Assembly: GCA_003586115.2 (NCBI GenBank)
Contig: QVOM02000074.1
Span: forward strand, 3,962,327-4,026,326
Direction: 5' to 3'
From: Salvator merianae
Lineage: Eukaryota > Chordata > Lepidosauria > Squamata > Teiidae
DNA length: 64,000 bases
Below the pieces are notes generated by a model. It had not been told where the DNA came from, did not search any database, and saw nothing but the letters and a program-made list of their open reading frames with translations. Shown here in pieces: positions 46,167 to 56,330 of this stretch. The position numbers and the translations under genes were made by a program. The number at the start of each line of letters is the position of its first letter. Position 1 is the first letter of the stretch.

Positions 46167-46389
46167 TGCTATTTAAAGTTACCTGAAATTCCAGCTTTGC
46201 TTGTTCTCTGTGACCCTATATACCTTAAACCTTTACCTCCCAGGCCATTGTTTTATTGATTTATTTATATCCCAACTTATCATTTCACAGGGCAGCAGCA
46301 GGATAGTCTGCATCTTCAGAAGGGAAGGGAAGCAAAACCAGTGGGCCACAACCAAGGACTACAGTCCATTAAAGAGGGACATTTTAGTG
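46167..46389. other. No feature recognised
   Basis: Short stretch between the CR1 tail and L1-like DNA. Confidence 0.4.
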
Positions 46390-47860
46390 TTAAAGTGAAG
46401 TTAGTTTTTTATTTCAGTAAGAAATGTGGAAAAGAAAAATAAAGCAAAAAAGAATAGATAAGATGTCTACCTAAAAATAATCAAATCTCCTGGTTCAATA
46501 TATAATTAGCATATTGACAATCTTCTATTAATTATCATCTTCAAAATGTGAAATAAAATAATCCTTTTAACAACCTCCACTGTATATTTCTTTATAACTC
46601 TATCATTTACTTAATATAATCTGATTGTACAGTCTTAACCTAAATATATAATCACATTTTACATTTTGATATAATTATCACAATCAACTTCTTAGTCATT
46701 AGTATTTCACTAATAATTATTTAACCCAAAATTATCAACATTACAGCTATAAATATTACTATTTTCTTCTAGCTTAAATTTGTAATCACATCATATTTGA
46801 ATATAACTACCAAAGATCATCTTATTACCAAGGTCTTCTGTTTCTTCATTTTTAATTGATAATATCCTTTACCAATAAATCTTATTCTTACTGTATCTAT
46901 TACTGTTATTATAGAAAGTTTCAAGTCTTTTCTGAATCTCTTCTTCAACCTTTAAACACAGAACTTTGTCTCTCAAGTCTTTGATGTCAAATCATTTTCA
47001 TCACTTGCCCCTTCTTTCATCTCTTTCCCAAGGATTCTCTGATATTTTGACTTTGCCTTGTGCCACTTGAGTTTCTTCTTGCCTCTTGCTTATGATTTCA
47101 TAATACTTCTCAAATTGATCCAAAGTTGAAATCATGATCCTTTCTTCTTGCAATTCAAATTCAATTGCCATAGGAATTTTGCAGGGTAATCTAATATTAT
47201 AACTGTGTAGAAGATTCGTTAAAAATATGAATTATTTTCTTTATTTTAATATTCTTGGAGGAATCTCATTCAAAACTATTATTTTCTTTCCAACTATTTC
47301 TATCAATTCGTGTTTTGACATTTTGAAAATCTTATCTTTTTTATGTAAAAATATCACCCAAATATTTCTTGGTAATTCTCTTTTCTTCGCATATTTGGAG
47401 TTCACCCAATATATATTGTTGATTCCTGGCTCTTCTCCATTTATCTTCAAATGTAGTTGTAAAACTTTTTAAAATTGTATTTCCAAGCCATCATGATGAA
47501 ATAATTCAGAGACATGATGAAAGTAAAACAGTACTGGAATTCTAACATCTCAGTAATTTATTTCTGCTCGCTAAGCTTCTCTATGAGCAATTTTTTCCCC
47601 CTTATTTTCTGAATCTCTGCAATAGTTTCTTTAATTTGCCACTTAATTGCATTTCTTGACTTATCTGATTTTTAAAAACATTTAATTTGTTTCCTATATT
47701 CTTGTCCAGTTTTTACAGAGTTTTACACAGTTTTTGTCAGTAAAGAATCCTTCAGTTTATGATTTAATTTGTTCAATAATTTTTAACACGAATTGAATAT
47801 TTGTTTCCTTAGTAGTCACTTTCCCCTTTTGATTCATTTTTCTCATGTGCTTCCAATCTA
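46390..47860 (-). mobile_element. L1 LINE ORF1 region, decayed, minus strand
   Basis: A start codon at 47846-47844 (minus) opens MRKMNQKGKVTTKETNIQF and a Lys/Glu-rich, coiled-coil-like region broken by stops. The RNA-recognition part follows at 47450-47241, INNIYWVNSKYAKKRELPRN then VGKKIIVLNEIPPRILK, and the C-terminal domain continues with FIFLTNLLHSYNIRLPCKIP to about 46960. This is the domain order of vertebrate L1 ORF1, the RNA-binding chaperone. Stops and shifts show it is dead, and no ORF2 is seen. Confidence 0.68.
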
Positions 47861-47956
47861 AACCAATGAAGATAACAACATTTCAGTGTAAAAGGCCTTC
47901 TCAGTATTTCAACCAATAGTCCTTTTAATAGTCCTTTATATTTTAAAAATACTTAA

Positions 47957-48342
47957 GGCCTTTCTGCACTTACCTTCCAAGTCTGATTCCAGTAAGTCTG
48001 AAACGAAGTGGTCTATCCCACGGCTTGGATAGATTGCCCTATGCTGAAACAACACTGTCGGCATGGTCATGACTGTTCCAGCTTAACCCTGTGCTAGCCC
48101 TGAAACTTGTGTGAGCTTTGGAGCTGGCTTCTGTGAGCTCTGATGGGCAGGAATGAAAGTTCCTGGCCTTGGAGCCCCTGGTGAATGCCTTTTAATGGCA
48201 CAATAAGCTGTGCCATTGAACTGGGTCACCCTGTAAATCAGAACTCAGCGGTGTGCACCTTCTGAACACCCTCATGGTTCAGACCAGACTCTGCTTATAA
48301 AGCTTTCATAAGTCTGTTCCCAAGAACAAAACAGAAGTGACC
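47957..48342 (+). mobile_element. Family D MITE, left end clear, right end uncertain
   Basis: The left end GGCCTTTCTGCACTTACC, preceded by TAA, matches the family D terminus at 35780, and GGCAGGAATGAAAGTTCC is a shared interior motif. The right end is placed near AACAGAAGTGACC only tentatively. Confidence 0.55.
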
Positions 48343-48526
48343 GTCACCATTAGGAATAGCAAAGAAACTAGTCATATATATCTTGTTAATAAAGAATCTT
48401 CCCTAAACAACAACATTAAACTAAGAAATCTCATTCAGTTTTCTCACTATTCCATATAGGCAACAGTATTTAGTAAATTAAATCTTATCTCTATTTTCAT
48501 CTATTTTGTTTAGAATTCCAGACAAT

Positions 48527-49190
48527 GGGCCTGTTTGTACTACAGCGGTAGTCCGTTCGCTGGAACGGAGCATTCGTACTCCCGCGAGCCTGCGCCTCAC
48601 CCAATCCGAACCACGCTTCTCCTGATCCGAACCTGATGTTGGGTAAGGCAAGACAAGTAATTACTTGTCTTGATTCCGACTTGCGCGATCGAGCAAAGAT
48701 CGGGCAAGGTGCTTTCGCACTCCCTTCGTCCCACAGTTCCCTTCCGTCGCTCTGACGTCGCCGGATGTAGACAGCTCTCGCATGTGCCGTTCCTCGCTAT
48801 GAAGACGCCCGCCCACTTCGGAGCGTACTTCGTAAGCGAGGACGAAGTTGCATCCGGTGTTCACCGTCTTTGTAATGGTTACAGAATCCAGCCCCTTCCG
48901 CGATTGCTAAATGCGAAGTCGGCTCCGCAGCTTCGGAGCGTCACAGCGGAAATGACGCTGCCAGGACATAGCGCTCCACCAATGGGGAGCACTGGAGGGG
49001 GGAACGTCCGGCCACCAGCGAAGGCGCGGAAACGAACTTGGTGTCGAAGCATTCGCACTGACGTGGCAGCCGGCTACCTTCGGGTACGGTCTACCACAGA
49101 CTAGTGCGAATGTGAGGAACCTCTCCTCATCTGCACCGGCCTGAAGCATGCTAATTGGAACGTTCTGCTGACCTAAGTGCGAACAGGCCC
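48527..49190 (+). mobile_element. Family A-like MITE, 664 bp, GC-rich
   Basis: GGGCCTGTTTGTACTAC and the complement of AAGTGCGAACAGGCCC form the ends. The immediate flanks are GACAAT and ATTGTC, so the inverted repeat continues outward and no direct 3-bp duplication is seen. The interior differs from other family A members, with CGAAG-rich words (GGAGCG, CTTCGTCC). No protein is encoded. Confidence 0.8.
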
Positions 49191-49784
49191 ATTGTCACAA
49201 CTTAGCTGGTGTTCCATGCTAACTGTGCAATTTGCTTCTCATCCAAGTAGCATTTAAAGACTGTCAATTAAAAAAGTTCAAAATAAGCTAAATACTTGGT
49301 TTATATCCCACACACTTCAGGCTGTGCTTTTTTATTCTGGCAAAGTGAAAAGAGTTACGGACATTAAAAGAAAGCAGTATTTCAGCTTAGGATTATGTAT
49401 CAATTTAATTAAAAATTGTCTGCCAAATGTCAGGTCAGCCCATATTTAATACTTTTAGATAAGATGATCTTATTTTGTTTTTTAGCTTGTTTCAAGACTT
49501 TGCTTTTAAATCTTATGACCTCATACAAATAGGGTTTAACTGACTGCTCATATCTTGAACTATGCCAATAAAGCTCTGCTTGTCCATCGTTGTTTTTTTC
49601 CCCCCAGAGATTTGAAGAAAAATAAAACAAAGCAGAAAGGAAAAATAAAGGGAAAAAGTTAAGAAAAAAGTTAAAAAATGAGCAGGTCATCTGCACTCAG
49701 AGAAGCTATCTTCTTGTTGTCATGCTGATTCTTCCAGATATTTCCTCCAGAGCACTCTGAAGGATTACCAATCAAATGTCAAAT
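49191..49784. other. No feature recognised
   Basis: An 88-codon minus-strand frame at 49430-49696 is hydrophobic at its start and has no recognisable motif. Confidence 0.45.
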
Positions 49785-50340
49785 GTCAGTTTATTGATTA
49801 GTCTTTCGACCATATCAAGATTACAAATAAAAGCATATAATCATAAAATGTGTAAAATCATAATTCAAGAGAAAGAATAACATAATTATCTATCTCCATC
49901 CCCCTTTCCATGTGCCACATTCTGATCAATGAGTGATTTCCTAAGTCGGGCAGCCTTTGCAAAAAACAGGGCTACCCTATAAGTTAACTGAGTGTTTTCA
50001 CCCAGGAGAAAATAAATCAATTTCCTTCTACATTTCAATGGTTTACCTTTTGTAAATGGGGGCCCAGAAAATCCTGATCCTTGTACCAAGAACAAAGGAG
50101 TTTGGTGTGCATAACTAGCAGCGGCGGCCCGTGCCTTTAAGGGCGGGTGTTTGTGCGAGTGCCATGGCCGTTTGCGGGGCCTCCGGGCCTCCACACCCGC
50201 CCTTAAAGGCACGGGCCACCGCTGATAGCTAGATGACTCCCTTCAATAACATAAGACACTGTTCAAGCTGAGGGAAAGGAAAATCCTTTCTACCTTCCAG
50301 GTACCATGTTGCCCTATCTTTCAAAATGCCCATAGTTATT
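49785..50340 (-). mobile_element. R4-like LINE 3' fragment split by a hAT MITE
   Basis: The minus strand at 50023-49910 reads KLIYFLLGENTQLTYRVALF and then FAKAARLRKSLI. This aligns with CLKHLLEGNQFQNTINVAKF and CALAIKLRTEA of the LINE at 41781. The 3' end at about 49785 (AGTTTATTGATTAG...CGACCAT) also resembles the other copy. The element is interrupted at 50119-50224. Confidence 0.6.
50119..50224 (+). mobile_element. hAT MITE, 106 bp, 8-bp TSD
   Basis: The ends are CAGCGGCGGCCCGTGCC and the complement of GGCACGGGCCACCGCTG, with further matching of CTTTAAGGGCGGGTGT inward. ATAACTAG (50111-50118) and ATAGCTAG (50225-50232) form an 8-bp duplication with one change. Sister copy at 61461. Confidence 0.88.
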
Positions 50341-50439
50341 GAAGGTGAAGTTAGCAAAAGCCACTTGTCTTGCTGAAAGACAGCAAAACAGTGGGAATAT
50401 TGTTCAGGGTCTGAACATCAGTTTGGGGATGATAGGTAA

Positions 50440-51220
50440 AAGTAAAGGCAGTTCCAGTGCCTATTAATTCAGAAAATGCTTTCCAGAATATAGCAATAAT
50501 TTGAGCACCTCATCAGAAACAACATGTACAGGTACCCCATGCAGATCAAATTCTTGTTCCATAAACATTTTAGCAAGCATTTGAGTAGTAGGAATAGTTT
50601 TACATAGAAAAAACAAGAAATTTTCAAAAACAAATCAACAATAATCCAGATCTCATAACATCCCCCCCTAAACAAACAAAGCAATTATACAATGCATAGC
50701 ATTGGTGTAATGATGAGATGGAGTGGGATTGTAACAGTCTAAGTCTTTCCCCATGCACACCCTTTTGGATACTGTGCATGTTGGACAGGATTTAACAGAG
50801 AATTCAATGTCCTTTTGAAATGAATGTCACAAAGTGGCTTTCTTAGTGTCATGGCAAAGGTGAGACCATCCTTACATTCCATTTCAGATGTAGGGGATTG
50901 TAACCAAGGATCAGAAGCAGTAGCCTCAATTAATTCTGAAAGCCATGGATTTTCAAGCTGAAGGCAATCAAGGTAATATAGCTAGTCAGATCCTCTGCAA
51001 ATGGCATCAAATCACTCAGATAGACAATCATATTAATATCCAGCATATCTCTGAAGATATCATTGATAAATACTGAAAAACTGTCAGGCCAGCTGAAAGA
51101 ACAAAGAACTCCAGTACTGAGACTGCCCCAAATACTGTTTTCCATTCATCCACTTCCCTAATTTTAACCCTATGGTATGCTTCTCTAACTTTACCTCTAT
51201 GAAAGAAGTCAAATATAGTG
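50440..51220 (-). mobile_element. Second Ty3/gypsy remnant, minus strand
   Basis: The minus strand gives an RT fragment FSVFINDIFRDMLDINMIVY (about 51079-51020) with the catalytic YLDD changed to YLSD (about 51022-51011). After a stretch with integrase-like spacing comes an integrase core trace EIWIIVDLFLK and HGVPVH-like codons at 50469-50684. Stops and shifts are common and no LTR was found. Orientation is opposite to the copy at 41040. Confidence 0.62.
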
Positions 51221-53666
51221 AAAAACTAGTAAATAATAATTAAAAAAACAAACAAACCTAATTTTGTTGTAATGTTGTTTAGAGGTCAATCAGTACAGAA
51301 ATAAAATCCATCAACTTTTTTTCACAAACTATATTAGTGCAACTATGGGGGAAGAGGAGTGAGGAAATGAATCAATGTTCTCTCGGGGCAGCTAGTTTAG
51401 CGCACAAGTGGCAAGAAGGCAATTCAGATCCTGGCAGGGGCGGTGCTTCTGTTTGTTCTCAGAGCTGGACGGACACTCACAGGCTTCCTTCCCCCCAGGA
51501 ATGCATATTTAATAAAAAGCAGGGCATACTTTAGATTGCTACCAATTCCAACCAATCAGGACTTGGTCTAAACAGTAGGGCTGTCTCTGATTCAGCTACA
51601 GTGCTGCAAAATTCCTCTCCTCTGGTTCACCGACTACCTAGCCAATCACAGTTTAGAATTATCTACATGTGACCTCTTAGCTCCTTCCCTCCTAATTTCT
51701 GAACAGGGCTGGCTAGGCAGCCATTTTTCAGCTGGGCCCAGCTTTGCTAGTCTGTGTTTTTGACTCTGCAGAGCTATGTCCGTTTTTTGGAGGGTCAAGC
51801 TAGTGCTGAGGGAGCTTGGAGTGCAGAAAAAAAGGGATGTTTTTATCTTTCTTGTTTTATTTAAGTCATTTTGGCCAGGATTGCCCTATGCCTAAGAACC
51901 CTGTGCCTTGCTTGAGAATTGCTTCCCAATTCCCTTGACCCACTGCTTTTTTTTTTACGGCAGGGAAGCCCAAGAGTGCTACTCTTGCAGCTGGCTTTCC
52001 CCCCACCGCTGTTCCCTCCACATGCAGCTTTGGGCGGCTCACTGGGACCTGGTCATACTCAGGCCACTTGCTTTGGGCTGACTTCATGTGAGGACTGGAC
52101 ATGCATAATCTTTGCAGCTATCCTGACAGACAGAAAGGGAGAGAGAAATGGAGCAATCAGCTGCCTTAGAAATTGATTTATGGCCCGATCTCTCTCCTTT
52201 TCCTTTTTTCTCCCTTCCTCCAAGTCCCTAGATGTCCTCCCCCACTCCCCAGGCCAGGAGATTCTAGTTGGTTTCTCAGTCACAGCTGCTGCTTTCCCCC
52301 CTCCCTGGTGGAAGAAACCTCAGTTGCAGTGGGGGGGAAGGGGAAAGCAGGGCTGGAAGAGGCAGCAGTATTTGGAGGTTGAATTACTATTTGGGGGGGG
52401 AGTGTGTGTGTATGTGAGAGGAAGACACTGTGCTGCTTGGTAGGTTTAAAAGCAACAGAAAAACTCCTTCTGATTCTACAACCCTCTTTGTGTTTGCGGG
52501 TTGTTGTTTTTTTCTGAGAAGGGAATGATGTGTGTAATTTCTATGAATCTGGAAAGAGCTTGGTGTATGCATCTGAGGAATGTTTATCCTGTCTTAGTAT
52601 TTCCCCAGACCTTTGTCTTTATCTTTTTACAGGTAATAGTTTTGCATAAAATAGCTGTAATGATGGAGCCCCAAGTTCCTTCCTTTCTTTCTCATTGCCC
52701 AACATTCATAGTCATACATCAAAACAGGAAAGACTACTCCTTTAATTATTCTGATCATTTCCTTTATCCTTCATGACCAGCTCTAAACTTGAGAAGGTCA
52801 TAAAGGGACACTGGCAGTGATTTTTGTATTATTATTTTTAGTATAATAACAATCCAGTGACCTCAAATATGCATAGTAAATGCTGGAGGAGGAAGAAAAA
52901 AAATTATAAAATAACTTATGACAATGTCTTTGCTCCATGGGAATGTTTTATTAAATTAAAAATTGGGTTAATGGATTCTCATGGCATCTGGCTCCACCTG
53001 CTTGACACTTCTGCTTCGCTTGCTTGACCCCTCTAGCTCCGCCTCCTTGACCTCCTAGGGTTCCACTTCCTTGACCTCCTCTGGTTTCATCTCCTTTGGC
53101 TCCACGTCTTTCATCCCCACACTTGTGAACACCCAGCCTGGAAGGCCACCAGCCGCCACTGGATCCTGGTATAATGATAACTGCATGGTCATAGATTCTA
53201 TGCAGTGGAACCTTGTCTGCTGCCTTCAGCAAAGACAACAGCATAGTTTTATTAATCTAAAGGACCCAGAACCAGGCATTTATGAGATGTTGCACAGGTG
53301 ATGACTGCATTTTCTCCAGTAAATAGAATTTCCACTTGTGCTAAGCCCACACAATCTACAACACATTTCTGAGAATCAAAACAAAGATTGCACTTGTATA
53401 AAATAATCAAAAGATCATGTGCTTTAAGCCAATCTGTTTTGATTACTATGGGGTAAACAAAGCCCAGGCTTGAGTTTTGAGGTTTTCCATGGTTGAGACC
53501 CTCAGCTCCACTTCAAACACAAGTGACTTTTTCCCCTGTTGAGTGGCTGTCAGGATTGGAGTTGCTACAGCATTAGTGCTCTTTGTAGATTTGGCAGCAG
53601 TACCAAAAGGAGATGCTAGAACTGATCAAGTTGCTGCCAACTTCTGTGCCTCTCCATAGAGACACA
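51221..53666. other. No gene recognised
   Basis: Imperfect 24-bp units built on TCCTTGACCTCCT lie at about 53026-53110. Poly-T and C-rich runs occur near 51950-52320. Nothing else is assignable. Confidence 0.45.
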
Positions 53667-53845
53667 GGACATTTTCACACTTTCCACCTTAGAATGGGAT
53701 AATTATTGAATTGACCATGCAGTGCAGACATGAACTGCACTCTGTGGCCGACAACTGGTAGCCTTACCTGGTAGCACCTGATCCTCACCATGACAGCAGC
53801 CAGGAAGCATCAAACAATTGTTCTTCTTTGATCGCTTTTTGCAGA
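53667..53845 (+). mobile_element. Left-end fragment of a family B/C MITE
   Basis: GGACATTTTCACACTTTCCA is followed by CCTTAGAATGGGATAATTAT, the terminal and subterminal sequence of this group. The right terminus is missing. Confidence 0.6.
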
Positions 53846-54616
53846 CAGCTGACAGTTTACAAATTCTTCAAATAAACCTAATTTTCAATGGGAGTTGAAT
53901 TATTTTGATCGCAACTGTAGAGGTAAGTAGTGAGATAACAAAATCTGCTGATAGCACTAAATTGTTCAGGGTAGTAAAACTAAAAGTGATTGTAAAGAGC
54001 TCCAAAGGGATCTCTTGGCATTGGGTGAGTGGGCAACAAAGTGGTAAATGCACCTCAATCTTAGCAAGTGCAAAGTAATGCACATTAGGGTAAAGAATTC
54101 CAATTTCGACTATAATCTGATATGGGCTGAACTTTGTGTGACAGATCAGGAATGGGATCTTGAGTTCTGGTGGACAGTTCAATGAAGGTGTCAACCCAGT
54201 GTGCAGCAGCAGTGAAAAAGCAAATTCAATGCTAGGAGTAATTAGGAAGGAAATAGAAAACAAGTCGGCAAGTGTCATGGTACCTCTTTATAAATCTATG
54301 GTAAGGTCACATTTGGAATATTTTATACAAGTCTAGTCAACACACCTCAGAAAGTATATTGTGAAACGAAAAAATGCAGAAAAGAGCAACTAGAATGATC
54401 AAGGGGGTGAAATAACTTCCTTATGAATCAGCCTGCAATATATTGGCCTCTTCAGCCTTGAAAGCTGGCATTTATTAGGTGACCTGATTGACATATATAA
54501 AATCATGCACATTGTGGAAAAGGTGGATAGAGAAAAATTCTTTTCTCTATCGCACAACACTAGAACCAGAGGACACTTTATGAAGCTGATGAGCAGGAGA
54601 GCTAGCACCAACAAGT

Positions 54617-55481
54617 CACTGGCGTAGCCAGCTGCTTTGCCACCCGGGGCTACTAGCCACTTTGACGCCCGGGGCTAGGGGCGGGGCCAGCGACTGCGCA
54701 TGCGTGTGGGCGGGGCCAGCGAGCGCGCATGCCCCGCTCGTCGCCCTGCCCAGCGGCGGCCTCGCTCCTCGCCCCGCCCTGCGGGGGCCTCGCTCCTCGC
54801 CCCGCCCTGCGGGGGCCTCGCTCCTCGCCCCGGCCCGCCCGGGACCGCGCCTNNNNNNNNNNNNNNNNNNNNNNNNNNNNNNNNNNNNNNNNNNNNNNNN
54901 NNNNNNNNNNNNNNNNNNNNNNNNNNNNNNNNNNNNNNNNNNNNNNNNNNNNNNNNNNNNNNNNNNNNNNNNNNNNNNNNNNNNNNNNNNNNNNNNNNNN
55001 NNNNNNNNNNNNNNNNNNNNNNNNNNNNNNNNNNNNNNNNNNNNNNNNNNNNNNNNNNNNNNNNNNNNNNNNNNNNNNNNNNNNNNNNNNNNNNNNNNNN
55101 NNNNNNNNNNNNNNNNNNNNNNNNNNNNNNNNNNNNNNNNNNNNNNNNNNNNNNNNNNNNNNNNNNNNNNNNNNNNNCAGCGGCGGCGGCACTCCTCGCC
55201 CCGGCCCGCCCGGCGGCGGCCTCGATGGCCCTGCCTGCACGCATGCGCGCTTGCTGGCTCCGCCCACACGCACGCCGACAGGCCGGGCGACAAAGCGAAG
55301 AGCACGTCCGCCGGCGCGCGGGGCAGGGCGACAAGGCGACGAGCGTGGCCGCTGCCGGGCGCGCCGCCTAGGGCGACGAGCGCGCCGGTGGGCGGGGCCC
55401 TGGCTCCATGGGCCGCCCGCCCCGGACAACGCGCCACCCGGGGCGCTCCGCCCCACTCGCCCCACCCTCGCTACGCCAGTG
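54617..55481 (+). mobile_element. GC-rich hAT element with assembly gap, 8-bp TSD CAACAAGT
   Basis: CACTGGCGTAGCCAGCTGC and the complement of CTCGCTACGCCAGTG are the termini. CAACAAGT is duplicated exactly at 54609-54616 and 55482-55489. The visible interior is very GC-rich, with a roughly 34-bp unit (GCGGGGGCCTCGCTCCTCGC core) repeated about three times before the gap. The two sides are partly complementary to each other (GGCGGGGCCAGCGAGCGCGC and similar). The true length is unknown because of the gap. Confidence 0.9.
54853..55177. other. Assembly gap (325 N)
   Basis: Unresolved bases lie inside a GC-rich, self-complementary tandem repeat. Any frame crossing it is meaningless. Confidence 1.
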
Positions 55482-55810
55482 CAACAAGTGGAAGTATTGT
55501 TTCCACCCAGAGGGTCATCGGTCTATGGAATTTACTGCCACAAGAGGTTGTGATAGTAACCAGCCTGGATTGCTTTAAGAAAAGATTAGACAAATTCATG
55601 GAAAGCAGGTATATCAGGCTACTAGAGTGGATGCCTAGGTAGTGCCTCCAGCTTGGCGAGACAGGGAATCAAGGGCAGCTGAAGGTTTTGCTTTTGTCTC
55701 CTGCTTGAGAAGCCCAGAAGCAATTGGTGGGCCACTGTGTGAGACGGGATACTGGACTAGGCGGGCTGTGGCCAGATCCAGCAAAGCTCCTCTTGTGTTC
55801 TTATGCTCTC

Positions 55811-56261
55811 ATATGCTATATAGTGCTCAGCTAGGGCCTTACCCCAACTTCCACAAGCTGGAAGTTATTCAAAGTTCCTGAAAACACTATATCCAACTCC
55901 TAAATGTAATATAACTTCTATTTTGAGGCTGGAAACTGGCCAATTAAGAGTTAAATTAGGCATGGCTCCTCATATTTAATTATTAGATTAAGTGCCCTTG
56001 GGATTGAACTCATTATGTATGGCCCATTTCCAATGCTCTTGGTTGACATCCTTGATAAATATATTAGCAACCTGTGCTCTTTTGACCACTTAATTATTAA
56101 ATTACCAACAGTCCAAGATAACAGTTACTGATAGGCTATTAGATATAGCTCAACAAAATGAAATCGGTGTTTTTCCAACTTATGGTAAACAATTTGTTGA
56201 AAATCTGAAAAGGAAGCCTGCCACTTATCTGACTGCTCTTGTTTTGATAGCTCAACAGAAT
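55811..56261. other. No feature recognised
   Basis: AT-rich sequence without motif. Confidence 0.45.
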
Positions 56262-56330
56262 CCATGCTGCATGGTCAATTCCACGTTAGAATAGGATAAT
56301 TATCCCAATGTGGAAAGTACAAAAATGCCC
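56262..56330 (-). mobile_element. MITE end fragment, minus strand
   Basis: The complement of GGATAATTATCCCAATGTGG and AAAGTACAAAAATGCCC matches the left terminus of the copy at 53667, including the ATGCTGCATGGTCAATTC continuation. Confidence 0.65.

Larger units (their letters stand above)
53925..55810 (+). mobile_element. CR1-like LINE 3' half, split by a hAT element
   Basis: The copy starts within the RT near the FADD motif, here altered to SADSTKL (about 53941-53961). It continues through DQEWDLEF-like and MVPLYKSMVRSHLEY-like codons with stops, and is interrupted at 54617-55481. It resumes at 55490 with a short C-terminal stretch (VIGLWNLLPQEVV), a 3' untranslated region and the GATCCAGCAAAGCTC tail. 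Second CR1 subfamily. Confidence 0.82.

Noticed and set aside
54616..55642. Five long frames on both strands through the N gap
   Set aside because: They contain over 100 unknown residues each; length comes from N not being read as stop and from GC-rich repeats inside a hAT element.
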